Below, piece after piece: positions 1-13,700 of a stretch of DNA of 64,000 nt; the stretch's first letter is position 1, and each line of letters begins with the position of its first letter. A program made the position numbers and the translations under genes. The notes beneath the pieces are model-generated. The model saw only the letters and a list, made by a program, of their open reading frames with translations. It was not told where the DNA came from and made no database searches. The stretch is taken from assembly GCA_963971575.1 (NCBI GenBank), contig OZ020617.1:18003403-18067402 (forward strand), written 5' to 3'. The DNA is from Liopterus haemorrhoidalis. Its lineage: Eukaryota > Arthropoda > Insecta > Coleoptera > Dytiscidae.

Positions 1-523
1 CTTTAGTATTTATTTAATTAACACTAAGTAATCATTAATATTTTGTTTTAGAATGCATATTGGTGTATTGTTTTGCTACAAATTGTAACAATTACATCTA
101 CATTATTAATTGCAAATTTTTTCGTTTTTTGACAGATGAAAATGAAAAACAATAATGAAAAATTAAAAACAACATATTATTCATTTAAACCATTTAGATA
201 TGGCACACACACTTATTGCTATGTTATTTGCCATAATAATGATTATTAACGTAAATTTTTCAAAATTAACCTGCAAAATAATATTGTTCTGCAAAAATAA
301 TGACATATTAAATTATAATGTATAAAATAAGAATTTTAATAAATAAATATTGACTTGTAGTTTTGATGTGAAGCACTCTCTTACTTTGAAAACTTAATTT
401 ATATTTCCAAAATACAATTTAACAAAAAAACAACATGCTAAATTCAAATAAAAGGAATCCAACCGCGAGACGGCAGCACTGAATCCCATTTTGTGACGTA
501 GTTACTAATATGGTCTATTGGCA
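1..523 (+). mobile_element. Partial copy of the THAP-remnant TIR element
   Basis: This stretch is a direct, slightly diverged copy of roughly 7396-7913 (both start CTTTAGTATTTATTTAATTA and end at a GTGACGTAGTTACTAATATG-type terminus followed by GTCTATT). The left part of the element lies outside the window. The copy at 7105-7913 opens a THAP-like reading frame just inside the shared region; here its start codon is mutated (ATTGGTG for ATGGTG). Confidence 0.75.
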
Positions 524-650
524 TTTTAAGTCTCGTGAACTACATACAGGTATCCGTTTATCGAGCCTCCCCTTTGGAATCTCGTGAACCGTAAGATATA
601 CGAAGTCGGTTAGATTCAGGCAAAGTTGCTGCATTAATTAGCCACTTTGA

Positions 651-1320
651 ATTATGGGTAATGAAAAAGTAGACCAGGCAGCAAAAAACGCAACCTCAAG
701 CAACGTCATCGATACAACAATTATGCCATATGATTTTAAAAGCTATGTAAAAAAGAAAACCAGCGAAAATTTCAACTCCTTCTGGAATACCTTAAATAAC
801 AACAAATTAAGAAGAATAAAATCATCCATCAGCCACTGGTATACTCCAGAAGACAGAAAAGAGCAAGTTATAATGACTAGATTGCGAATCGGCCACACTC
901 TCATTACCCATAAACACCTCATGAAGAAAAAAGAACAGGAAATATGCCAAACATGTAACAGCCTAATAACTGTTAAACATTGAATGTGTTAAGTACACTA
1001 GAGAAAGAGCCCAAAGCAGCATCCCAAACTCCTTGGAAGAGGCCCTATCTAACAGTATGGAAGCTACAGCCAAAATCTTAAAATATCTGGAAGACATTAA
1101 CCTAACAAATAAAATATAGGCAAAAATTTAGCGAACGACTATTGTAAAAATCTTCACTGTAATGTAATATGTAATATGTAATTTTATGTAATTCAAATTT
1201 CTTGCTTACACCTAAGTATAATGAACTAATTCAATATAATATTTGTAACTTGTTACGGGGTGTTAATGACCATGTAGTTGATAAACCCAAAATAAATTTT
1301 AATTAAAAAAAAAAAAAAAA
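651..1320 (+). mobile_element. 5'-truncated non-LTR retrotransposon (3' end with poly(A))
   Basis: The frame at 654-983 starts GNEKVDQAAK, matching the GNEKAD motif near the end of LINE RNase H domains, and continues with the basic/cysteine C-terminal tail typical of jockey-group ORF2 (RRIKSSISHWY, then CQTC). A frameshift or stop after residue 109 is followed by sequence that still reads like the family tail. The element ends in about 17 A residues at 1304-1320. An imperfect 12-base target duplication flanks it: TAGCCACTTTGA (639-650) and TAGCCGCTTTGA (1321-1332). It is a dead-on-arrival copy. Confidence 0.8.
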
Positions 1321-1411
1321 TAGCCGCTTTGATGATGTATTTGGTTTTCTGGAAAAGTACACAGGTCATTAAATACGAGCAAAAATCTGATTTTGATCGA
1401 TTTACTTTTTA

Positions 1412-2060
1412 CTTGCCCGACCTTAATATATAAGGGGCAAGTATTGTAATCGCGAAAATTTTCGATGTCGAGATTTTGACTGATGACCACGTTTCATGGT
1501 CCAGGGAATCCAAAAAACCTATTTTCGAAGTGCCGTCCGTATGTGTGTGTGTCTGTGTGTGTGTCTGTATGTATACACGATAACTCAAGAACGGTTCAAC
1601 TTAGAGAATTCGTTTTGGTACTAAAAAATTCTCCTATTAAATGGGAAGAACCCTATTGTTTTTTATAAAGATCGTTTGAATAGAAATGGGAGTTTACTCG
1701 TGTCGATTTTAAGATTTTTGCGAATATTTAGCAACAGAAAAATATTTCGAAAAAATTTATTGAACAAAAGTTACTATAAATGCAATAACTAATAACTTTT
1801 ATTTGAGACGTTTTTTGATAAAACGAAAAAATTTCAAAATTTTTTGTAAAATTATTTAAAATTTTTCCAAGTCTCAATTTTTTCATATTTATATGTAACG
1901 TTTCCATGGTCATGATAATTAATTCGTAACAAGTAAACCAAGCCTTGGACAAAAATTTGTATAGAACATAATTTGATGTATTCTTGAAGATTTATCTAAA
2001 TATTTAAAAAAAAAAATTTTTTTTATTTTTTATTTTATTTTTTGGGAGGGCAAGTCTAGC
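1412..2060. repeat. Unclassified block with a GT-rich microsatellite
   Basis: Inserted in the CAGGGT-family element. It starts with TGCCCGACCTT, ends near GGGAGGGCAAG, and contains an interrupted (TG)n run at about 1541-1572. No coding frame is convincing. It could be a separate non-autonomous element, since the inverted GGGCAAG-type sequence appears at both ends. Confidence 0.35.
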
Positions 2061-2914
2061 GGAGGTTTCCCTTCGCCACTGGTTTGCTTATAACTTTTTT
2101 GTTTCAATTTATACAAGTTTCTAATTTCCACGTTCTAAAAGCACTTTTTTACGAAGAATACATGGCCCTCCTCAAAATTTTTATAGTTCGAATCATTTGA
2201 AAAACTCATACCAACTTTCAATTTTCATATGGGTCTAAAAGTTATCTTTAAATGCATTAAATCGAGATTTTTCCTCTTTCCAATGATATAAACACACCTA
2301 AATTAAAAAGAAAATTAACTGAGATATTATAATATAGCATTACAATGTATGTAGCTCGAATGTTTCACCTTCAACCTTCAAACAGGGCTCTATTCTTTTC
2401 CTTAAATTAGATATTGCTCGTCTGACTGTACGAAAACGATTACCGTGCAGCTCAATAATGTCGGCAGGAATTGTTTTGTAACTATGATTGATTGAATATG
2501 GACGATTGTATGAAGTTATAAGTAAAAAAGTATATCGACCATAATCAGTTTTTTTGCACGTATCTAGAGTAACCTGTGTGCACTGTTCCGGTAAAACCAA
2601 ATACATCATTAAAGTGGTTTCGTATCTTTTACAGTTCACGACCATTGGGATGGTGAAGCTCAAAAACGAGCAGCCTGTATGTAAAGAATAAAGCATAAAA
2701 ACACATTATGTTAGATACTTAATCATCAGTTGCAGGATTTTAAATGCTAAGGGACCAAGCTTTCTCTCAAACTTAGCGACTAAATTGGGATGAACTCTTC
2801 TAAGGCAGTCAAAAAATGACTTCCAGCCAAGCTCTTGGTGATAGTTTTTCAGCTGTTGCTCTGATAGGACATTTCACGTGTACGATTTGAAATTTGTTAT
2901 ATTTTTATTTTTTT

Positions 2915-4230
2915 GTTTCAACAAGTACGGCGATGTAAGGGCGATGAATGAACGGGTTCAGGTTGATTCCATATACACCGATTTTAGTAATGCGTTCGAT
3001 AAAATTGATCACAATTTATTATTAAATAAATAAGCTGCAGTTGGTGTACATGGAAACCTCTTGAATTGGTTCAAATCATATTTGTCTCATCGGGAACAGT
3101 GTGTGGTCATGAATGGTTTTACTTCTAGATGTGTTACTGTTAAGAAGGTGTGCCACAGGGCTCTCATTTAGGCCCATTGCTGTTTAATATATTTTTACAT
3201 GATATTAATAATTGTTTAGTGAATTCTAAATTTCTAATGTTTGCAGATGACCTTAAATTATTTTCTAAAGTTACAAATGTACAGAAATGTTTAAATATGC
3301 AGGATGACTTAAGCAGACTGTATGATTATTGTTGTGTTAATAAATTAATACTTAATTTATCTAAATGTTCAAAAATATCTTTCACTAGAAATAGAAATGT
3401 TTTAAAATACAATTACACAGTAAATAACTACATTTTGTCAGATTCTACTCACGTAAAAGATCTTGGACTCACTCTTGACTGTAAACTTATTTTCGATGTT
3501 CATGTTAATGAGATAATTAAAAAGTCTTATCGTATGCTGGGTTTTGTAAGACGAATGACTGTGCCTTTTAGAAATATGTCGACGCTATTATCATTGTATT
3601 ATACACTAGTCAGGAGTCAGTTAGAGTTCGCAACTACGTGTTGGTCACCTCAGTTATTGAATTATATTAATCAAATAGAAAGAATACAAAATAAATTTAT
3701 CAAATATTTTAACTTTAAATTTCCTAATAATAATATAAAATTTGTATCATTGGAGAATAGACGTATACTTCTAGATTTAACATTTTTTGCATAAAATAAT
3801 TCACTCTCAAGTAGATTGCCCTGAATTGATAAATTCGTTATCATTTCGTATACCTGTTTTTAACTCAAGAATGAAGGAGCTGTTTTTGTTACCTTATAAT
3901 AGAACTAATTTTGCCTATAATTCCCCTATGAATAGAATGTGTTTAGAATTTAATAGCATTTCCAATTCTACTGATGCCCCAGATATTTTTTCGACTAATT
4001 TTAGAAAGTTTAAACACTCACTGATTGAATTACTACTGTAATTTTGTTATATTAGGTTTTTGTAATTTGATTTGGGTTTAGTTGTAAGTTGTTAATTATT
4101 ATTATTTGTTGCTGACATAAAATAATGTGTATAGCAGTACGACACTGTTATTAGGACAAGTTCTTTATGAACTATGTCCTGTTGTGTAGCCATATTCTAA
4201 AAATAAAATAAACAAATAAATAAAAATAAA
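2915..4230 (+). pseudogene. Jockey-like LINE reverse transcriptase, 5'-truncated and frameshifted
   Basis: Three frames together give the C-terminal two thirds of a non-LTR reverse transcriptase. Frame one (about 2930-3150) reads IYTDFSNAFDKIDHNLLL with one in-frame stop, then HGNLLNWFKSYLSHREQ. After a frameshift near 3150, 3150-3794 reads PQGSHLGPLLFNIFLHDI and the catalytic FADD box (FADDLKLF), then the thumb region. A second shift near 3787 leads into 3787-4041, the family C-terminus (RTNFAYNSPMNRM). An AATAAA-rich tail at about 4195-4230 marks the 3' end. The polymerase acted in target-primed retrotransposition; this copy cannot make an intact protein. It lies just 3' of aminopeptidase exon 5, probably in the next intron. 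Confidence 0.85.
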
Positions 4231-4498
4231 GTATGAATACGAGACCAGGAATAAATCGAAAATTCTCAGTAAAAAAAGAAATAAAAAAAAAATTTCGATT
4301 TAAAAAAGAAAAAGAAAGATCGAAATAAAAATGAGAACATATTTTCTTTAAAAGAGACCTGACCACCTTAGGAAAGTTTGCTCATTAAAGGCTTGTAGAT
4401 TATGATTAAATTTATAATTAACAGATAGAAAAAGTGTTCTTTTATCATTTTTCTAGTTTGCTAAACATATAATATCTATGAGAAATGATAATCCTTAC

Positions 4499-4723
4499 CT
4501 TAGCTTTGATACTGAGGCCACCAGTATCGTAAACGATACCTTTGCCAACCCAGGCGATAGTAGCGTGAGCTCCTGGCGGGGTGTAACTTAGAACAGCCAG
4601 AGCTGGAGGCACTTTAGCTGCTTTACCAACACCATAAATGCCGCCCATACCTTTGTCATTCAACTCTTCACCGCGTATTATCAAAGGTGTTATATTCAGG
4701 GAGGCTCCCACGGATTTTACTTC
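4499..4723 (-). CDS. NPEPL1: NPEPL1-like exon 5 (start of catalytic domain)
   Basis: Encodes residues 210-284, EVKSVGASLNITPLIIR through GLSIKAK. It contains GGIYGVGKAA and the metal/active-site segment WVGKGIVYDTGGLSIK. Acceptor TTTTGCAG, donor GTAAGG, phase 0. The next exon, expected to begin near TTMPGMK in relatives, is not found left of here and must be outside the window. Confidence 0.95.
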
Positions 4724-7700
4724 CTGCAAAATAAGAAAAAATTATAAAGAAAATTTGAAAAACGAACATATAGGCCAACTTAGATGAAGAAACATCGTGA
4801 ATGAATTATAAGACCTAGCACGAACGATCGGTTTTTACCCGGCAAGCGGTTGCGGTTTTTAGCCATACTGAACACATTTTCTACAATGAGTATGTGCTAA
4901 CTACCGGTTGTTTCGCTGCTGTACGGTAGCCATTGTGGCCAAAGGACTGGACCTAAAGAATTAAAATTTGGCATACATATACAGATCTTATAGACCCGTA
5001 TATAGGAAAAAAATTGAGACAAACCAATTGGGCCAATATGTATTTAGCGAGAAAAAAATCTTTTTTAATTTTAAGTGTGGTACAAATTCAGGCGTTTTTT
5101 GACCAAAAAGTGTCAAAAAAAATGTTGTCTCCTCTATTTCTTAGAAGGGTTATTTTAAAATTCTGAAAAATATCTTAATATTGCACACTGATGTGAACCG
5201 GAATACTTTAACAAGAAATTTTGGTTTAGTATCACAAATGAGCTGTTAAAACGTAGATTAAGGATCGAAGAGTAGTTTTTTAAAAGTTCTCCACAACTGT
5301 ATTCTAGATTGGACAACTGTATTCTAGATAAGGTAATGTACACTGACTTTAACCGAAATAGAACAACAGAAATTTTTGATCAAATTGTTTTCGGAAAATT
5401 AAAATTTATCATTATTTTTTTAAATTGATTTGATAGTCACTTGATCACGTTACGTAGAATGCTTTTTATTGGCCACAGTAAAGATAAGTTTTTATCTCAG
5501 ACGAGCTACTAGTAGAGAAGGCTTATGCCTTCTTTTGTGTAACCTGAGGGATTGACAAGGAAAAGATATATTCTGTCTCAAACTAAAGACGACATGCGCA
5601 AAGAGGTCAGAGGAACCGATCTTATTGGCTATATAATATCACGGCCGGCGCGAGGCATGTGCAGCATGTGCAGCCGCACATGGCCCCGCGGTCAACAGCA
5701 GGCCCCGCGGTTCAACAATAGGCCCCACGCATGGCGATGAGGACCTTTTTTTTTTTTTGCTCCTCACTTGGATCTGAACAACAGGGCTGGTGGTTCAACA
5801 ATAGCCCCGCGCATGGAGATGAGGACCTTTTTTTTTTTGCTCCTCACTTGGTCTGAACAACAGGCCCCGCACATGGAGATGAGGACCTTTTTTTTTGCTC
5901 CTCACTTGGATCTGAACAGCAGGCCCCGCGGCTCTTCTCGCACATGGCCTCGCAAATCCTAGCGCCGGCCCTGTATAATATATATCTTTCTTGTCAATCC
6001 CTCCGATTATGATATTTTACTTGAGTATGAATGAGCGATGCCCTCTCTATTAGTAGTTCCTCTGAGGTTTTTACTAACATAATAAGTCATGGAGGGCCGC
6101 ATTAAAACTATCAAGAGCAGCATGCGGCTCACGGGCCTTGGTTTGCCCACAACTGCCCTAATTGGTATTTAAAAAAATATATCTGTTTTGGCTTTTGTTG
6201 TAGATATGTCTAGTGTTGATTTTTTTTGCAAAATAAAAAAATAAATAATAATAAAAAATTATTTTTAGCTGGGATCTATCCTTTAGGCCCAGTTGCACAG
6301 TTACCGCTTAAGTATTAGTTTAGCTAAACCTTAAGCTTCAGCTTAAACCAAATACTTAAGTGTCAGATGTTGCACAGTCAAAAATAAAAAAATACTTGGC
6401 TAAGCCAACTGATATGGTAAATTAATCAAGTTCAAATTATCAAACCGATGCCTATAGACGGGAGTGCGGCGAGGGCGAATAAATAAATTAATGTATAACA
6501 TTTCCTCCTCATAATCATCATCATATTCCTCATTCACTTCAACCAAATTAATTTTATCCATTTTAATATGACAGATAACCAAAAATTTGCAGCAATCTGA
6601 CAGCTTATTTTGGTTAAACAAAACAAATCTACCACTTAAGTATTTTCCTATTTAAGCTTAAGTTTAAACCAAAAACTGAAACTGTGCAACAACTAAACCA
6701 TAAACTAAAACTTAAGCCTAAATAAAAACTTAAGCGGTTACTGTGCAACCGGGCCTAAGTAATACAATTGTACGCTAGAGTCCGTTCGAACGTTAGAATG
6801 CAGTACATGGCAAATGGAGTAGTTCTTTCCCATACTCTCTAATGGCTTATCCCAATAACAATATCCTTTTATTACTTGTCGAAGAAGCCAGATGTAAACG
6901 CGTGATAAACTCGGTACCAATGTTTATTAAATTTTTCCTGATACTTGTTCTATTTAATTTCAATAAATTATGAACAAAAGAATATAAAATTACACATAGT
7001 ATTTTGGGTTCACTGACATATTTGACACTTTTACAATATTTGGCAACACCGCTCCCATTTCCCATAAGAGCAATACTGCATTCTAACGTTCGAACGGACT
7101 ATAGAATAGACCACATTAGTGTATCGTCACATACATGTGCTGCCATCTGAGAGCTGAGTGAGTCCTTTGGAAGTTTTTGACTGGTTTAAAATACATCTGG
7201 CATTACTTTTGTTACCTTAATTTTATAAATATCTTCAATTTTGGAGCAAAAAATATGTATTTTTGATAAATATATACTAATATATACAGTCCATATACTT
7301 TATATTATAGAATAATGATTTTATAAATATATAAATAAGGATTCGAAGATATATTTATAGGTTACGTTTTTAAATAATATGAAAATCGAAATATCTTTAG
7401 TATTTATTTAATTAACACTAGGTAATCATTAATATTTTGTTTTAGAATGCATAATGGTGTATTGTTTTGCTCCAAATTGTAACCATTACAGCTACATTTA
7501 TAATTGCATTTTTTTTTTCGTTGTTTGACAAATGAATTTAAAAACAATAATGAATAAAATAAAAACAACATATTGTTCCTTCAAACCATTTAGATATGGC
7601 ATACACACTTATTGCTATGTTACTTGCCATAATAACGATCATTAACGTAAAATTTTCAAAATTAACCTGCAAAATAATATTATTCGGCAAAAATAATGAC

Positions 7701-10700
7701 ATATTAAATTATAATGTATAAAATAAGAATAAATAAATATGTATTGACTTGTAGTTTTGATGTGAAGCATTCGCTTACTTTTAAAACTTAATTTATATTT
7801 CCAAAATACAATTTAGCAAAAAAACAACATGCTAAATTCAAATAAAAGGAATCAAACCGCGAGGCGGCAGCACTGAATCCTATTTTGTGACGTAGTTACT
7901 AATATGGTCTATTATATTTTGCCACACTGTCTATAGAACAGTAACCGACAAACGAAATAGACTTCGACAATGACACGACGATTTTACCAAAAGAAAAGCA
8001 AGAAAAATAAGTAGAATTGCAACATTATAATTAATTTTTTCACATTGGAACGTTAGTTTTTTTCCTCTACGTCATTTTCACTTTTAGTCTAAGTATGTTT
8101 GATGTGTACTGTGTTGTGATACATTGATGATATTTATCTTTACATTGTGACAGAGTCTAATTTGAATAAAATAGGAGCATGTAAACAAGGCCGTACTTAT
8201 GCACAGGCGCTTGAGGCTCTAACTGGGGGCCCAACTAATACCAATCCATGCGAAGCCACTGCATGAGGGTCCCGAAAAAGGTAAGTACGGCCCTGCATAC
8301 AATGACATACTAACATATATATGATGCGTGCATAAAAAGTGATCAAGGAAATTAAATTGTGCATAATTTGTAAAAATATATTATCATCCATGAGCTCAGC
8401 ACAGTAGAAAAATGCGAAAAGTTCAAGGTTTCGAACTACTTCTAATAACTTTTACTATTTGACATTTTAAAAATTGTAATAAAATCAGCAAATTTAATTA
8501 AAAATGTAAACTAATAAATTAAAATGATTATTACAAATTATTTATATAAATAAATGTGAAAAGCTGTCCGTCTGTACGGGCATCATACCAAAATGACTGG
8601 ACCGATTATCCCGAGATTTTCAACACACCTTAAGGTGAATCCAGAAAGATTATAGGTTATATTTCATATCAGAATTTTAAATTAAATAGGTAGCTTTGGG
8701 GAATGAGAACAAAAACAAACTCGGTGTTTTCGATATAACTATTCTTCGCCGACCGGCGTAGCGCAGTGGTAACACATCTGCTCTGTGTTGCGGTCCGCGG
8801 GCCGTATCCAGCCCAATACTAATTTTTAAACTTTAAACGACACGCATTAAGCGGCTTTTTAGGATTTCCTAGGTATAATCAGAAACAGCTATAACATTGA
8901 TATCCAGCATATGGGCCGCGGGCCTTATCCAGCCCGATACTAATTTTTAAACGACACGCATTAAGCGGTTTTTAGGATTTCCTAGGTATAATCAAGAAAC
9001 GTTTTTGTTTTGTTAATATACGCAGAATCATGCAAATTTTAATAATTAATTCCTGCTTATATTGATTTTTATTCGATATCAGTTTGCCAACGTTGTTGGC
9101 AACGGGGTCTGTATAGTTTGTGTCGAGATTATCAACATTAAGATTTAACACTAATGTGCTGTTAAGACGTGTTACTCCAATCTAATACTCCAATTAAGAG
9201 ATTACTCCAATCATTATTTAATATTACTGACCCTTGATTTGTTTCTAAATTATTCTTATACATATAGTATGTCCTTTTCCAACTTGCAACATAGAGCTTT
9301 GCCATGTTAGATTTTCCATTGCATATTCTATCTCCACTATGAGTTTTAGACAAAAACTTTATTAACAAATATTGTTCAGTATTTTAGTCCCAACTCATTG
9401 TGCCTAAATTTGAATAAATGAATCCCAATATATTTGAAAAAAGGCACACAATATTTTTTGTTTTTGTATCTGAAAATAACAATTGAAGTATTATTATTTT
9501 ATTTTGTAAATTTATGTTTAACCTGAAACAAAACTTTGTTTGACGTTTGATTTTCAATTGAGCATGGCAACTGTTAATTTCAGATATAAATACAAAAAAT
9601 ATTTTGTGCTTTTTTTCAAACAAATTGGAATTTTTTTATTCAAAATTAGACACAATGTGTCGGGACTAAAATACTGAACAATTCATATTAATAAAGTTTT
9701 TGTCTAAAACTCATAGTAGAGATAGAATATGCAATGGAAAATTTAACATGGGAAAGATCTATGTTGTAAGTCGAAAAAAGACATACGGTATATTCAATTA
9801 GCTTTATTTTAAAAATATATATTCTTAAGTTAGTTTTACACAGTTCAATTAATTGATCAAGTTTTTTTGTCAATTAATTGAAAAATTTATTGGTAACCTT
9901 GGGAACAAAAACGTCACTTTACACACATCAATTTATTTATACATTTTTTTGAAAATTTTTACATTACCAACTGTAAAAGATATTGACATATATATCAAAA
10001 TGAAAATATTGAAAAAATCTTCACAAAATTACGAGCTGTGAACAAAAACAAAAGAAATAACCTAGATGATGATAAATTAGAACGTTTGAGGTTATGCTAG
10101 ATTTGAAACCGAAACAATAATAATATGTTTCGAGGTTATGCTACAACTAAACAGTTGGCAATATCTTAACAGATAAAAATGTACCTAGAATTCCCTAAAA
10201 AAATGATGAAAAATCGACGAAAAATAGAACTTGTTCTATTTTCAAAATAAATTGATCAATTTTTTTGTCAATAAATTGATCTATTAATTGACGAAATTTT
10301 TACGCTTTACACACATCAATTAATTGAATGTCAACTTTTTCAATTAATTGAATCGTGTAAAACCCACTTTATATATAGACATGTTCAGAATAATTAAAGG
10401 ACATGATTTATTTTACAATCAACTTAACTGAACTTATACCCTGTAAAGAACGGGTATACTGCTAGTAAAATATATATGATAATTTGTTACATGTGAAAAA
10501 TATGATATATTAAAAACTGATGTGAAGTGTGTATTTTCATATATTTCAGAATTTCGTAAGCATAGTAAGTGACATTTTCTCCACGATCTGTTTGTACTAT
10601 TTCAGTACATATCAATGTCCATTACTGACTTATTTAGAAATATTTCTTAAAAAATCACATCAAAATAAGTTTTTTAAAAAATTACTTTTACCCGTTATAG

Positions 10701-13700
10701 TAGACTACGTTAATATTTTATCAAATGGACTAGGTCCAACCCAAAACGATGGGATCTGTATCCACACAGATCCCATTTCAATTTGATACCCCATTCAAAT
10801 TTTTCAGAAACACTTGAACCTTTTAAATCATCTTTGAAGAAGACGTTCTGAATCAAACTGCCGTGTTTTAAAGATGGTTGAAATTGAAAGATGATCGGGA
10901 AGGACTTCAATTTCTAAATCCCACGAAAAAGATATCCAAGTTCGTGGATTTTAGTCGTTTGACCACAATTTCTACCATACAAACAGACCGACAAATGCGT
11001 ATACTAGCGTCGGCGAATCAACGCAGTTACGTCACACGACGTAACAAACGAATGTATTGTTTATAAGGGTATTATTTAGTATATAAGGGTTTCTTGGTTA
11101 TATCTACGAAGCCCTAAAAATGTGTAGAATCGTGTTTTCAAAATAATAATTTACCTCTAAGAAGTGATCAACATTCATTTCGTTGCAGGGTGTATCAACA
11201 ATTCTTGCAGCCATTCTGATTCCAACAGCTGCATTTTCTAAAATTTCCAATTCTTCCTCAGTCAATTCTTTTGATTTTTCATCGTTCACTTCATCTGCAA
11301 AAAAAAAAAAAAACATAATGCTATAGATTAGTGGTTCTCAAACACTGCTACGATAAGATAATGACGTGGTCATCATCATTAGCGCGACAGCCCGAAGTGA
11401 GCCTAGGCTTCTTGTTTCCACGTTTCATGACCATATTTTCGATCTGTGTACTTTCAGGAGTAACATGGTCAGTATTACATCAATTTTTTAGAGTACATTG
11501 TAAGGTACCTACAGTTTATAGCCAGTTATGAACGGCTAAGCAGAACCTGTAATTTGTATAAATATTTTTTACACAAATTATTTGACATAGGCAGGAGTTG
11601 AACCCAGGTCTATACCCTCGCTAGCTCCAACGGCAAGTACAAGCATTTTAGCGCTTGCATCACATAAATACGTAAAAATTTGTATAAATCTAGTAATAGG
11701 TAGGCTGACAAAACGACAAAAGGAACTTTTTTAACTGTTGAACAAAGTTAATAACTGATACGCATTATGAACATAAATGTTACAAACAGTTTGTGTGTAT
11801 TAATCGATTATAAAGAAAAAACAAACCATATACAGGCTATTCCAAGCGTTTAGGCGGAACTAACTGGTATTTTTATTTTTGTAAGTTGTCATTAGCTATT
11901 TTTTATATATTGAAGTTGGCTTTTCCTGAACAAAATGATCAAAAGCTTCAATCAGTCTGTAAAAGTTACTGGATTTGAAAATCTAGTTCCGCCTAAACTT
12001 TTGGAATAGCCTTTACAGACGCCGACAAAAAAATGGGACTATCTTAATGTTGTATTTTAAAGGCTGATAAAAAATTATTTAACTGTTTTATTAGGAAACT
12101 ATAAGTGATAAGAGGTAATACAATGTCTGCATAAACAACTTCTTGGTTGCTAATTAAACAGGCTGCAACAATAAATAATTCCGTTTGAACGAAAACTATG
12201 TATGTAAGTTTCAACACAAATATCTTATTGTTAAAATAAAATTTTGTCATTAGTTACCTACCCATCTTAGAGATTTCTAAACTCTTACAAGTCTTTTTTG
12301 TGCAATAAAATTAAAAAGTGGCCAGAAGACGTTCATGAGCTGCGCCATTATATGAAGATAGCCGCAGTATTGGAATTTCGCTGATGTTTTGGATGTAGAG
12401 TAAAAACTTTATTAATTACGCTATAAAGCGTCATCAGCGAACTGGCTTTTACATAAAAAAAAAACCTGATCCAAATCATCCACAAGCGTTCGAAACGACC
12501 GATTTCTTACTCTAATTGTTCTGCGCAATCGTGACTGGCCTTTAATTTTTCTGGCACATCATTTCGAAAAAGATCGAAATTTGGCAATTTCATCACGAAC
12601 TGTCCAAAGACGATTGAGGAAATAAGGGCTTGTATCCAGAAGACCTGCAACTTGCCAGGCTTTTCTCGCAAATTATCGAGTTGGAAGATTGCGTTTTGAT
12701 CATGAGCAGTTGAACTGACTGGATACAAACTATAGCAGTATTTGTGCAGAAATGAGTAGCGGTTGAGTTTAATTCTCCAAATGGGCGAGAACGACCTTTC
12801 TGAAGTCCTAGTAATCTAGGGACTTTTTGAAAATAAGAGAGCAGAGTATCTACCGACCAGTGTTTCAACAATACAACTAAGTAATTTCTTGAAAATAAAT
12901 TAAAGTTATCGATTAATAATAAATTAATCGATTAATTATTAATTAATAGAACCAAAAATATCATATATTAATCGATTAACTGAAACAAAATATTCGATTA
13001 TTTCAATCATTCAATTAATTGTTGCCAATTATAGCGATAGCTGGGGAACCCTCTTGATACGGGCCCCATGTTGGATTAAACTAAAATGCCAACATATGCC
13101 AACTTTCTCAAAAAAACTCGAAAATTTCTGAAAACTCAAATTTTGGCAGGAAATGTCAGTAACATGTTAATTTGCAAATACAACTTTCTTTTTGGTAATT
13201 CAAAAATATAAATTAGAAGTCTTATCTAAACTGGTATAAATGTAATATTTTGTCAAATGTGTGTTTATGAATACTTACTGGAGGCGTTGATATTGGACGT
13301 CGGCATAATAATGAATTCGACACTGACAAGAGTGACATTATTTGCAGAATGAGAAGTTTTCTTACTGTATAAGGAGAAGGCACGGGCAACTGCACAGGCA
13401 CTTGCATATACATCGCTACGCTCGCATACAACCTGAAAAAAGAAAACTTATTTGAGTCTATGTTGAACAGAAACATCTGAAATTTCACTGTGTAACATTA
13501 TGTAACAAAAAAATAAAACTAATACTCGGTTGGTTCCACTAAGTTTTGTGAATTTTAAAGTCACATTTCCAATAGCGAATCATGTAATCGATATTAGCCA
13601 TGCTTAGGATAAAAGTTTTTAAGGTTTAGCATGTCAATAAAATGGACAAAAAATTTGGAAAAAATGGATTTGTTAGAATTCTTAGAAATACAAGAAAATG

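Larger units (their letters stand above)
549..2692. mobile_element. CAGGGT-family TIR element broken by insertions
   Basis: Fragments of one MITE family whose intact relatives are at 28785-29315 and 48150-48570. The left terminus starts near 549 and includes the TCTCGTGAACCGTAAG motif; the right terminus near 2620-2692 carries its inverted form (TTACAGTTCACGACCATTGG). The middle at about 2085-2340 matches the inside of the 48150 copy in reverse. The LINE at 651-1320 and an unrelated block at about 1412-2060 separate the pieces. A 118-codon minus-strand frame at 2340-2696 overlaps the terminus and is probably not a gene. Confidence 0.55.
8536..10465 (+). mobile_element. Possible Helitron, heavily invaded
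   Basis: At about 8565-8605, GTCCGTCTGTACGGGCATCA and ACTGGACCGATT resemble the 5' part of insect Helitrons. At 10438-10465 a TACCC/GGGTA stem is followed after about 5 bases by CTAG, the Helitron 3' signature. The two need not be the same element; a SINE-like unit, a foldback and a MITE lie in between. Confidence 0.3.

Noticed and set aside
2340..2696. 118-codon minus-strand ORF
   Set aside because: Its start overlaps the terminus of a CAGGGT-family MITE and the translation matches nothing I know; open by chance is likely.
11580..11650. tRNA-like B box (GGGTTCAACTCC on the minus strand)
   Set aside because: No matching A box or cloverleaf.
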